Origin: JAAFHB01 sp038236995
Lineage (GTDB): Bacteria > Bacteroidota > Bacteroidia > Bacteroidales > Prolixibacteraceae
Assembly: GCA_038236995.1 (NCBI GenBank)
Contig: JBBRZE010000005.1
Location: 42,912-106,911 of the forward strand
DNA length: 64,000 nucleotides
Reading direction: 5' to 3'
Both the position numbers and the translations under genes were made by a program. Below, piece by piece: positions 25,647-33,911 of this stretch (the first letter of the stretch is position 1; the number at the start of each line of letters is the position of its first letter). The notes beneath the pieces were generated by a model that saw only the letters and a list, made by a program, of their open reading frames with translations, had not been told where the DNA came from and did not search any database.

Positions 25647-26297
25647 TTAGCTTTGCCCGTTTCCAAAGAAATAATTCTCCACCATCAGACAAAGCGTATG
25701 ATAGACAGGTAAATGTAATTCCTGGACAAATGCAGTACGCCGACCTGTCACATTTATAAGAATGTCACAGATTGACTTCATTTTACCTCCGGTTTCCCCG
25801 GTCAGTCCAATAACGATCATCCCTTTTGCTTTTGCAGTGATAATCGCATCCAGAACGTTTTGAGAATTTCCTGAACTGCTGATTGCAATCAAAACATCGT
25901 TGGGATTTCCGTAACCTACAACCTGTTGGGCAAAAATTAGGTTGGCATCGGTGTCGTTTGCAACGGCGGTTATAAGGGCACTATGTGTTGTCAGAGAAAT
26001 AGCAGGTAACGCACTTTGAAGTTTTTCTGCAAGGTAGTTTCCCCGCTCTCCGCCAACTGCCGACAACTCTTCTTTCAAAGCATTTCCAACCGGACGTTTA
26101 TTTTCGAAGCCTTTCATTAATTCTCCAACGATGTGATCCGAATCGGAACAACTTCCGCCATTTCCGCAAACCAATAATTTTCCACCTTGCTGATAGCAGG
26201 AGATGATGCTTTCTGCCGCTTTCAGTATTTCATTTTCTACTGGTAAAAGTTGAGGATACCTGCTTATTAATTCCTCTAAAAAGATATTGTTCCCCAT
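25647..26297 (-). CDS. SIS-domain sugar phosphate isomerase, GmhA-like
   Basis: 216 residues, cytoplasmic. A single SIS domain of the sedoheptulose-7-phosphate isomerase type: LLVCGNGGSCSDSDHIVGEL, where the Gly-rich loop and Ser/His bind sugar phosphate, then NDTDANLIFAQQVVGYGNP, LIAISSSGNSQNVLDAI, VIGLTGETGGKM, and ELHLPVYHTLCLMVE near the end. GmhA uses the matching HxxxHxxC-like residues. It is ~25 residues longer than E. coli GmhA, with an insert around EELSAVGGERGNYLAEKLQ. Eleven bases behind the ROK kinase. It could feed heptose synthesis together with the PfkB-HAD enzyme, or isomerise a hexose phosphate. Confidence 0.82.
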   Translation of the reverse strand: MGNNIFLEELISRYPQLLPVENEILKAAESIISCYQQGGKLLVCGNGGSCSDSDHIVGELMKGFENKRPVGNALKEELSAVGGERGNYLAEKLQSALPAISLTTHSALITAVANDTDANLIFAQQVVGYGNPNDVLIAISSSGNSQNVLDAIITAKAKGMIVIGLTGETGGKMKSICDILINVTGRRTAFVQELHLPVYHTLCLMVENYFFGNGQS

Positions 26298-26308
26298 TTT
26301 TAAACGAT

Positions 26309-27298
26309 TTAGAATTTATCCTGATAAATAGCTACACATAAAGCGGCATAGTCGCCGATTGCATCACCCAGTTCAGCTGGTTTTATCCGACATACCTCTA
26401 TAGCTGAAGGGATAGCTTCCATTTGCAATACCTTCTCTATAATTGGTTTAAAAAGCATTTCATTTCGTGCGTAAATACTGCCAATTACAATGCATTCAGG
26501 ATTTAGGATATCAATCAATATTGCCAAACCACGGCCAAGATATTCTGCTGAAATCCGTATAATCTCTAATGCAACCGGGTCACCATCCTGCGCAGCAAGG
26601 GCCACCATTTTGGTGTCAATCTCGTTGACCAATTCCCTGGAAGGACAGAAATCGACTACCTGGTTATTGCCGAGTCTTGCTGAAACAATCGATTTTGCCA
26701 GTTGAGCAATTCCACCGCCGCTGCAATATCCCTCGAAGGAACCGGCTTTTCCAAAGCCGATTGGTCCTGTCTTTGCTAATCGAACATGCCCCACTTCGCC
26801 TCCGAGATCATTGGTGCCACTGTATAATCTTCCGTTTAGAATCAGTCCTGAACCCATTCCTGTGCCGAAAGTCAGAAAAATCATATTGGAAGTGCCTTTA
26901 CCGGCACCCATTAACCATTCTGCCAAGGCACAGGCGTTCGCGTCGTTTTGTACCGCTGCTTCAACTCCGAATTCATCACTGAATATTTTGGTAATCTGGA
27001 CATTATCCCAGTCAGGAAGGTTCGGAGGTGAATAAATGGTACCGGACTTTGAATCCAGCGGACCGCCACAACTGATTCCAATACGTTTCAGGTTATAACC
27101 TGAAAATTCGGCTAACAAGGACCTAATGTGTTGTTTGAATTCGGATAGAATAGCCAAATAGCCACGTTCGGTCCGGGTTTCGAATGCAACCTTCCGCTTA
27201 ATTTCAAATGAAGCATCTCCTACAACTACACTACATTTGGTTCCACCAATGTCCAGGCCCAAATAGATATCACTTTGATTTTTAATATTATCAGTCAT
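26309..27298 (-). CDS. ROK family sugar kinase lacking the zinc-Cys motif
   Basis: 329 residues. N-terminal phosphate loop LGLDIGGTKCSVVVGD, then GISCGGPLD, VQNDANACALAEW with the catalytic Asp, FLTFGTGMGSGLILNG and EVGHVRL. In most ROK proteins EVGH is followed by a CxCGxxGCxE zinc site; here the stretch reads GKAGSFEGYCSGGGI, keeping the Glu but losing the zinc cysteines. Probably a hexokinase for sugar released by the mannosidases, or a sugar-binding regulator-like protein without HTH. First gene of the operon after the palindromic operator at 27321. The second ROK protein (31643) has a normal zinc motif. Confidence 0.85.
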   Translation of the reverse strand: MTDNIKNQSDIYLGLDIGGTKCSVVVGDASFEIKRKVAFETRTERGYLAILSEFKQHIRSLLAEFSGYNLKRIGISCGGPLDSKSGTIYSPPNLPDWDNVQITKIFSDEFGVEAAVQNDANACALAEWLMGAGKGTSNMIFLTFGTGMGSGLILNGRLYSGTNDLGGEVGHVRLAKTGPIGFGKAGSFEGYCSGGGIAQLAKSIVSARLGNNQVVDFCPSRELVNEIDTKMVALAAQDGDPVALEIIRISAEYLGRGLAILIDILNPECIVIGSIYARNEMLFKPIIEKVLQMEAIPSAIEVCRIKPAELGDAIGDYAALCVAIYQDKF

Positions 27299-27320
27299 GT
27301 TAATTTGTTTTGAAAAAGAC

Positions 27321-27334
27321 TAAATCGATTTAGC
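27321..27334. promoter_or_regulatory. Candidate LacI-family operator
   Basis: CTAAATCGATTTAG is a perfect 14-bp palindrome with the central CG typical of LacI-family operators. It lies 23-36 bases upstream of the ROK start, between the lacI-type gene and the mannosidase operon. A second palindrome, TTTAGCTAAA (27330-27339), overlaps it. On the minus strand a TATTTTAG -7-like element sits just upstream, so a bound repressor would cover the start of transcription. I saw no second perfect copy in the window. Confidence 0.6.
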
Positions 27335-27349
27335 TAAAATATAAAAAAA

Positions 27350-28372
27350 TTAGGAACCGCAAGATTTTCGAATAATAAAATCAGTTTTGAGAATAATCTT
27401 CTGAGTTTTAGCGATTGGATGTTTAATTTTATTCAGTAGTACCTGAACTGCTATTTTTCCGATCTCTTTAAGCGGCTGATTAATTACCGTCACAGGACTA
27501 ACACAGATTCTATAAGCATCAGGATCATCGAAACTTACAATGGCAAGGTCGTCAGGGATTTTCAGTCCCAAAGCTGAAATGCATTCGATTCCCATGATTC
27601 CAAGTTTACTGGTTGAAAACAGTATCGCGTCAGCCATTTTGTTATTCCGCTTACCGACCAACTCTTTAATTGTACGGTCAATATCCTTGTTGTCATGTGT
27701 GAAAGGTAAGACTTTCACCAGATTTTCATCAACTTCGACTCCAGCATCACGCAACGCCTGTTTGTATCCACTCGTCCGCTCTTTCATAATCACCAGATCC
27801 AGATTCACCGTGATATTGGCAATTCTTTTTCGCCCCAGTTTCAGCAGATGGCTCGTCGCCCGATAAGCTGCATCGAAGTTATCAATAACGATATAATTAG
27901 ATTCTATCTCGGGGAAGTACCGGTCAACCAGAACAAAAGGGATGTTACTTTTAGAAAGTGACCTGATTTGTTCCTCACTATTCATTGGCGGTGAAATAAT
28001 GAACCCGTCGACCTGACTTTGCTGTAACATTGCGATTTGTTGCCCTGATTTTTCAGGGTTCTCGTCTGAACTGCAAAAAATGACACGGTAGCCATGACGT
28101 GCAGCCTCCTGTTCGATTTCTCGTCCCAATTTTCCAAAAAACTGATTGGCGATGTCGGCGATAATCAAGCCTATCGTATTCGTTTTTCCGGTTCGTAAAC
28201 CTTGCGCAATCCGGTTGGGCTGGTAATTCAATTCTTTGGCCAAATCAACGACCTTTTTACAAATATCATCGCTAATCCGAAATTCTTTTCCCTTTCCGTT
28301 TAAAACAAAAGAAACCAGGGTTTTGGATACTCCCAACTGTAGCGCGATATCGTTAAGTGATGTTTTTTTCAT
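27350..28372 (-). CDS. LacI family transcriptional regulator
   Basis: 340 residues. The N-terminal helix-turn-helix is TSLNDIALQLGVSKTLVSFV, followed by the hinge helix region NYQPNRIAQGLRTGKTNTIG. The rest is a periplasmic-binding-protein-like sensor domain: DIANQFFGKLGREIEQEA, DGFIISPP, VDRYFPEIESNYIVIDN, SFDDPDAYRICVSPVTVI and RKSC at the end. It probably controls the ROK-SIS-GH38-MFS-TIM-GH92 operon immediately downstream, through the palindrome at 27321, and perhaps the divergent GH2 operon. The effector is likely a mono- or disaccharide from those glycans. Confidence 0.92.
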   Translation of the reverse strand: MKKTSLNDIALQLGVSKTLVSFVLNGKGKEFRISDDICKKVVDLAKELNYQPNRIAQGLRTGKTNTIGLIIADIANQFFGKLGREIEQEAARHGYRVIFCSSDENPEKSGQQIAMLQQSQVDGFIISPPMNSEEQIRSLSKSNIPFVLVDRYFPEIESNYIVIDNFDAAYRATSHLLKLGRKRIANITVNLDLVIMKERTSGYKQALRDAGVEVDENLVKVLPFTHDNKDIDRTIKELVGKRNNKMADAILFSTSKLGIMGIECISALGLKIPDDLAIVSFDDPDAYRICVSPVTVINQPLKEIGKIAVQVLLNKIKHPIAKTQKIILKTDFIIRKSCGS

Positions 28373-28827
28373 AAATTACAACTTCCGGTTTAACTGCGAA
28401 GGTCCTCAAAATAAAATTTGCATTTATCGAATAAGACGTTTATATTTAGAGTATTAAAATATCAAACAAACATCTGCATGCCAGATACCGGACAAAAATA
28501 ATAAGTCTGATGAACTTAGAACAGAAATGTAGCTATATATTTTCAATGGGAACAATTCATGAGACAGCTATCGATGGCAATTTTTGAATTCATATTCAAA
28601 GGTAAATGTTAATGATAATAAATTGCAGGACCGGATTTGAGAAGGTCTTCAATAAGAATCTTAACCTTTTTTGCAGTGTTGTATTTTAAATACGCGATAT
28701 TGGGTTAAGATTAAATGTAAAATGAATAAAAAACTGGTAGTTAATCATTCCTCAATAATTTTCCTTTGTTTGGTATAAAAGGTAATGTGGGTTATTCAGA
28801 TTCAACAGTCAATCCAAACGTATATTT
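28373..28827. other. Divergent promoter region without genes
   Basis: 455 bases between the start codons of the LacI gene (minus) and the GH2 gene (plus). It is very AT-rich and has no open frame worth calling. It must hold both promoters, but no convincing TAnnTTTG/TTTG pair was found. GCTATCGATGGC at 28567-28578 is an imperfect palindrome sharing the ATCGAT core of the 27321 operator and could be a weak second site. Confidence 0.6.
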
Positions 28828-31620
28828 ATGAGACAACAATTGTTATTAAACGACAGGAACTCGATTATGAATAAAAATTTGAGCGTTTCATCCGGATTGA
28901 AGAGATCGATTTCTCTTCAGCCGAAGAGACATTATAATCTTTCATTTGTGGTTTTGTCTCTTATTTTCCCTTTCGTAGTATTGTTGGCATGCAATAAGCC
29001 TGAATCAGTGGTCACTTCAAGAGTTGAAGTGCTATCTTCCAATTGGAAGATGCAACCTGTTGATAAGTTAAAAGGAATTGAAGACCCTTCGATCTCGCAA
29101 AGTAGTTTTGATACAAGGGAATGGTATGCGGCTGTAGTTCCCGGAACTGTTTTGGGAAGCCTGGCAACAAACAAGGTAATTGAGGATCCGACTTTTGGTA
29201 TCAATATGAAAAATGTTGATACACTGCAATTTCAACAGCCCTGGTGGTACCGCACTACATTTAAGCTTAATGGGGCCGATCTAAAGAAAAATGTATCTCT
29301 TCGTTTTAATGGAATAAACTACCGTGCTGATTTGTGGATCAATGGAAAAAAAGTAGTCGGGAAAGATTCATTTGGAGGAACTTACCGGATGTTTACATTT
29401 AATATCAACCTATTCGTACAAGAAGGAGAAAATACGTTGGCGTTAAAACTATCTCAATATGCTTATGGTGAATATTCACTTGGCTTTTGCGACTGGAATC
29501 CGATTCCTTCAGATAGGAGTATGGGTATCTTCAGGGAGGTTTTTCTTGAAATCAACGAAGGGATAAAAATCAGAAGTCCGTTTGTCTATTCAAAAGTGGA
29601 CACAGTCACTAAAAGTTCTGCCAATCTGTTTATTCAGGCAGAGGTCGTTAATAGTTCAGCTAAACCGGTTGAAGGTGTTCTTCGTGCAGATTATGAAATT
29701 GGAGTCGTTGAGAAAAAGGTAATTATCAATGCTGGCGATACATTGTCCTACAGGTTTACCTCTGACGAATTTCCGCAGTTGGCGGTTAAAAATGTGGAGC
29801 TATGGTGGCCAAATGGAATGGGAAAAGCAAAGATGTACAATCTTAAAACTGAATTTATTGCTGAAAACAAAGTGATTGACCGTGTAGATAAGAAGTATGG
29901 AATCAGGGAAATCCGCAGTTATTTAAACAATGACAAGAACAGGACTTTTGAAATCAATGGCAAATTCATTCTAATTAAAGGTGGAGGCTGGGCTGATGAT
30001 ATTTTCCTGAGGGATACCCGGAAATCGGTGGAAGCACAGCTAAGATACATTCGCCATATGAATTTGAACAGTATTCGCTGCGAAGGTTTTTGGGGGAAAG
30101 ATGAAGACTTGTACGACCTGTGTGATGAGTATGGTATTTTGGTAATGATAGGCTGGAATTGTATCTGGGAATGGGAGGAATACCTGCATAAAACGTGTCA
30201 TGAGAAATATGGTGGCGCTGTTACACCTGAAGACATTCATCTGCTGGCGGCTTCCTGGAAGGACCAGATGTTGTGGCTGCGAAATCACCCCAGTATATAT
30301 GTTTGGATGTTGGGCAGCGATAAACTTCCGCATCCTGATCTGGAACGTAAATACATTGAGTTATTCAAAAAATACGATCCGTCACGTACATACATTACCT
30401 CGGCGGGTGGTGCAGGAACCGAAGATAATAATGTAGTGGCAGAAGTTCCTTTGGTAAGCGAAATCAGTGGTCCTACAGGAATGAAAATGTTGGGGCCCTA
30501 TGCATGGACACCACCTTATTATTGGTTTACTGATACCAAGCTTGGAGGAGCATGGGGTTTTAATACAGAAACCTGTCCAGGTGCTGCTATTCCTCCTTAT
30601 TCATCCTTGAAGAAAATGCTTCCCGAAGCCAGTTTGTGGCCAATTGATAAAAAATACTGGGAATATCATACCGGAAGGAATGAGTTTACCACCCTCGATC
30701 GCGATATAAATGCAATTAACGTCAGATATGGTAAATCTTCAAGCGCTGAAGAATTTACATTTAAAGCACAGGTGAACAACTACGAGATTATGCGTCCTCA
30801 GTTTGAGGCTTTTATTGCACACAAACCCAAAAGTACAGGACTGGTTCAGTGGCAACTTAATTCTGCATGGCCCAAAATGATCTGGCAGTTATACGACACT
30901 TATCTGCAACCTAACGGCTCATTCTATGGGGTTAAAAAGGCTTGTACGCCACTACATGCAATTTACAGATATGGTTTCGACGATATTTATCTTGCCAATG
31001 AAGATTTAGCTGAAGCGACTGGTCTTACCGTAAAAATCAGGGCCTTTGATCTCAATTCAAAAGAGATTTTTGCCGGTCAGTGGACAGGCGATATCAAATC
31101 GAATATTTCGCAGTTTATCTTCAAACTTCCGGAGCTTAAAAATCTGACCCCGGTTTGGTTTCTTGATCTTCGGATTTATGACAAAACCAACAAGGAAGTT
31201 GATAACAGCATTTATTGGTTGTCGCTGAAGAAAGACATTCTTGATTTCGAAGCTTCCAAAAAACTGTCGTGGCCTTACTATACGCCAACCAGCCAGTTTG
31301 CTGATTATACTGCACTGGATCAATTGCCTAAGGTTAAATTAACTTACGATTACCAGTTTATTAAAGATGATAAGTTTGGGAAGATTACCCTGAAAGTGAA
31401 AAACACCTCCGCATCTATCGCATTCTTTATGTCATTGGATGTTATTAATCCTGCAACTCAACAACCGATTTTGCCGGTCTACTGGAACGACAATTATGTG
31501 ACACTGTTACCTGGTGAAGAACGAACATACGATGCAAGTTATTTTCTTTCTGATTCGGATGGCAGCAAACCCATCTTGGAAGTGAAGGCATGGAATGTTG
31601 AAAAGGAAATTATTAAGTAA
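28828..31620 (+). CDS. GH2 exo-beta-glucosaminidase-like lipoprotein
   Basis: 930 residues. A long N-terminus (~40 residues) precedes the hydrophobic FVVLSLIFPFVVLLAC with a lipobox Cys; ATG 28867 is an alternative start that shortens it. Domains: GH2 sugar-binding (~65-260), immunoglobulin-like (~265-380), TIM barrel (~385-690), then C-terminal beta domains. The usual Asn-Glu acid/base of GH2 is replaced by Ser-Asp: RNHPSIYVWMLGSDKLPHPD with Asp498. The nucleophile is Glu581 in WGFNTETCPG. Ser-Asp plus this FNxE-T context is the pattern of exo-beta-D-glucosaminidases such as CsxA. Released hexosamine would pass to the MFS permease and ROK kinase downstream. Beta-mannosidase activity remains an alternative. 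Confidence 0.85.
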   Translation: MRQQLLLNDRNSIMNKNLSVSSGLKRSISLQPKRHYNLSFVVLSLIFPFVVLLACNKPESVVTSRVEVLSSNWKMQPVDKLKGIEDPSISQSSFDTREWYAAVVPGTVLGSLATNKVIEDPTFGINMKNVDTLQFQQPWWYRTTFKLNGADLKKNVSLRFNGINYRADLWINGKKVVGKDSFGGTYRMFTFNINLFVQEGENTLALKLSQYAYGEYSLGFCDWNPIPSDRSMGIFREVFLEINEGIKIRSPFVYSKVDTVTKSSANLFIQAEVVNSSAKPVEGVLRADYEIGVVEKKVIINAGDTLSYRFTSDEFPQLAVKNVELWWPNGMGKAKMYNLKTEFIAENKVIDRVDKKYGIREIRSYLNNDKNRTFEINGKFILIKGGGWADDIFLRDTRKSVEAQLRYIRHMNLNSIRCEGFWGKDEDLYDLCDEYGILVMIGWNCIWEWEEYLHKTCHEKYGGAVTPEDIHLLAASWKDQMLWLRNHPSIYVWMLGSDKLPHPDLERKYIELFKKYDPSRTYITSAGGAGTEDNNVVAEVPLVSEISGPTGMKMLGPYAWTPPYYWFTDTKLGGAWGFNTETCPGAAIPPYSSLKKMLPEASLWPIDKKYWEYHTGRNEFTTLDRDINAINVRYGKSSSAEEFTFKAQVNNYEIMRPQFEAFIAHKPKSTGLVQWQLNSAWPKMIWQLYDTYLQPNGSFYGVKKACTPLHAIYRYGFDDIYLANEDLAEATGLTVKIRAFDLNSKEIFAGQWTGDIKSNISQFIFKLPELKNLTPVWFLDLRIYDKTNKEVDNSIYWLSLKKDILDFEASKKLSWPYYTPTSQFADYTALDQLPKVKLTYDYQFIKDDKFGKITLKVKNTSASIAFFMSLDVINPATQQPILPVYWNDNYVTLLPGEERTYDASYFLSDSDGSKPILEVKAWNVEKEIIK

Positions 31621-31642
31621 TTTAATGTATAAAGTTATAAAA

Positions 31643-32566
31643 ATGAGATATGCAGCCGGAATTGATGTGGGTGGCACATTTGTAAAATTGGCCTTGATAT
31701 CAGAAGATGGAAGTATTCTTTTCGAGGATAAACTTGATATTTCAAAAGCAACCCGGGACGAGATCCTGAATACTATTGATTTAGCAATTATTAAAATTAA
31801 TAAAGAAGCAAATCTGTTTGATGTTCAGATTTCGGGTATTGGGATTGGATCTCCCGGGATTGTTTTTGAAGGTGTCGTTCTTGGTGGTGCAGACAATTTA
31901 AATGGATGGTCAGATGTACATTTGGGCGACATCTTTACTGAAAAGTTTGGACTGCCGGTATTCGTGGATAATGATGCCAATGTTATGGGAATCGGAGAAG
32001 TCGTTTACGGTGCTGCTCAAAATTGTACCGATGTTATTTTTATTACGGTCGGTACTGGTATTGGCGGAGCAATTGTAATGAATGGTCAACTTTATGGTGG
32101 TTACAAGAACAGAGGCACCGAATTGGGTCACATTGTTTTATATCATGATGGAATTGACTGCAATTGCGGAGGGCGTGGCTGCCTCGAAGCATATGCTTCC
32201 ACTTCGGCATTAATCCGGCAATATGCCGAACTTTCGGGGAAAGATGAGGAAACAATCGACGGGCGCTATATCGTTGAAAGATTTAAAGATGGTGAACCTT
32301 CTGCAGTAAAATGCATGCAGGAGCATACTGATTATTTGGGACATGGAATAGCCTCGTATGTCAACACCTTTGCCCCTCAAAAAGTGGTCATTGGCGGCGG
32401 AATTTCTGAAGCTGGTCAGTTTTATATCGACATGATTCGTGCGTCAACCTTCAGGTATGCTATGCACGACTGTGCATCGAATACCGAAGTGGTTGGGGCA
32501 ATTCTGGGAAATAAGGCTGGCTGTCTTGGAGCAGCATCATTGGTTTTTAAAAATGTAATTAACTGA
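31643..32566 (+). CDS. ROK family sugar kinase
   Basis: 307 residues from ATG 31643; in-frame starts at 31595 and 31625 are upstream, but 31643 places the phosphate loop AAGIDVGGTFVKLALI at the N-terminus as usual. Also visible are VDNDANVMGIGEV with the catalytic Asp, ITVGTGIGGAIVMNG, ELGHIVLY and the complete zinc motif CNCGGRGCLEAY. A glucokinase- or N-acetylhexosamine-kinase-like enzyme of the cytoplasm. It follows the GH2 gene by 22 bases and overlaps no gene; the MFS permease starts 7 bases later, so the three are one unit for releasing, importing and phosphorylating a sugar. Confidence 0.9.
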   Translation: MRYAAGIDVGGTFVKLALISEDGSILFEDKLDISKATRDEILNTIDLAIIKINKEANLFDVQISGIGIGSPGIVFEGVVLGGADNLNGWSDVHLGDIFTEKFGLPVFVDNDANVMGIGEVVYGAAQNCTDVIFITVGTGIGGAIVMNGQLYGGYKNRGTELGHIVLYHDGIDCNCGGRGCLEAYASTSALIRQYAELSGKDEETIDGRYIVERFKDGEPSAVKCMQEHTDYLGHGIASYVNTFAPQKVVIGGGISEAGQFYIDMIRASTFRYAMHDCASNTEVVGAILGNKAGCLGAASLVFKNVIN

Positions 32567-32573
32567 CCTGACC

Positions 32574-33827
32574 ATGAAGAAAAACTATTTCATTGTAATT
32601 CTGATCTTCTTTATCTTTTTTGTGATCTCTTTCCTTACCAATATTATAGGACCTTTAATTCCTGAAGTTATTAAGGGTTTCAGTGTAAGTAAAGGTATGG
32701 CAGGTCTTCTTAATTTCTCCTTTTTTATCGCTTATGGGGTAATGTCCATTCCGGCTGGAATATTAACAGAAAGGTATAAGGAAAAGAAAGTGATTACAGC
32801 AGCCTTCATGTTAGCGACGATGGGAGCTCTTCTGTTTTCATTTTTCCCAACTTTCGGCGTTTACCTGGTGTCGCTATTTCTTATTGGAGTGGGAATGGCA
32901 ATTCTGCAAGTTGCTATTAACCCATTGCTAAGAGTGTCGGGTGGGGAAGAGAATTTTGCATTTACATCGGTTCTTGCCCAATTATTTTTTGGAGGAGCCT
33001 CCTATCTTAGTCCCCTTCTTTATTCTTACCTGGTTACAAACCTAACTGCTGGTAATACTTCGAATTTGCTCTTGTCAACCTTAGACAAACTGGTGCCTGC
33101 AAATCTTAAATGGGTATCGATCTACTGGATTTTCGCCATTATAGCCATCGCAATGGTGGTCGTAATATTGTTCTCCAGATTTCCGAAGGTTGAATTAAAC
33201 GAAGATGAAAAAGTGGGTAGTTTTGATACCATTAAAGAGTTGCTAAAAAACAAATATGTGGTTTTGTTTTTCTTCGGAATATTCGCTTATGTTGGTACAG
33301 AACAGGGTGTCGCAAGCTGGATATCAAAATTTCTTGAAGATTACCATGGAATGAATGCCTCAGTTGAAGGAGCAAGTGCCACTTCATGGTTTTGGGGATT
33401 ACTGACAATCGGTTGTTTACTGGGGCTTGGTTTATTAAAGTTAATCGACAGTAAAATCGTTTTAAGGTTTTTTTCTGTCGCTGCAATGATTTCTCTTGCT
33501 ACGGCTTTAACAACAGATAATGGGATGGTCGCCTATTACGGCTTTATCGGGGTCGGCTTTTTTGCTTCTGTAATGTGGTCGATTATATTTTCATTAGCCC
33601 TTAACTCATTGAAAGATAATCATGGAGCTTTTTCTGGAATATTGTGTTCAGGGATACTTGGCGGGGCTGTAATTCCGCTCATTGTTGGTATTATTGGCGA
33701 TGCATTTGGTTTAAGAGTTGGAATGTCATTTGTATTTCTTACCCTTATTTACATCTTCAGTATTAGTTTCTGGGCAAAACCACTAATTAAAAATAAAACA
33801 ATCAGCTTTAAAAGCGAAATATCTTAA
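32574..33827 (+). CDS. MFS sugar permease
   Basis: 417 residues, 12 predicted membrane helices. The helix 2-3 loop reads PAGILTERYKEKKVI, and QVAINPLLRVSGGEENF in helix 4 is the counterpart of the sugar-binding segment in FucP/NagP-type symporters. A periplasmic loop around residues 150-185 is longer than in the permease at 21827. It likely imports the sugar released by the GH2 enzyme. Seven bases after the ROK gene. Confidence 0.87.
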   Translation: MKKNYFIVILIFFIFFVISFLTNIIGPLIPEVIKGFSVSKGMAGLLNFSFFIAYGVMSIPAGILTERYKEKKVITAAFMLATMGALLFSFFPTFGVYLVSLFLIGVGMAILQVAINPLLRVSGGEENFAFTSVLAQLFFGGASYLSPLLYSYLVTNLTAGNTSNLLLSTLDKLVPANLKWVSIYWIFAIIAIAMVVVILFSRFPKVELNEDEKVGSFDTIKELLKNKYVVLFFFGIFAYVGTEQGVASWISKFLEDYHGMNASVEGASATSWFWGLLTIGCLLGLGLLKLIDSKIVLRFFSVAAMISLATALTTDNGMVAYYGFIGVGFFASVMWSIIFSLALNSLKDNHGAFSGILCSGILGGAVIPLIVGIIGDAFGLRVGMSFVFLTLIYIFSISFWAKPLIKNKTISFKSEIS

Positions 33828-33911
33828 GTGATTCAAATAGAAAGTGAATGTTCATTTTAAATTATGCATTCAAACTGAAAAATCAATAAATAACGAATTA
33901 ATTAAAAGCAT

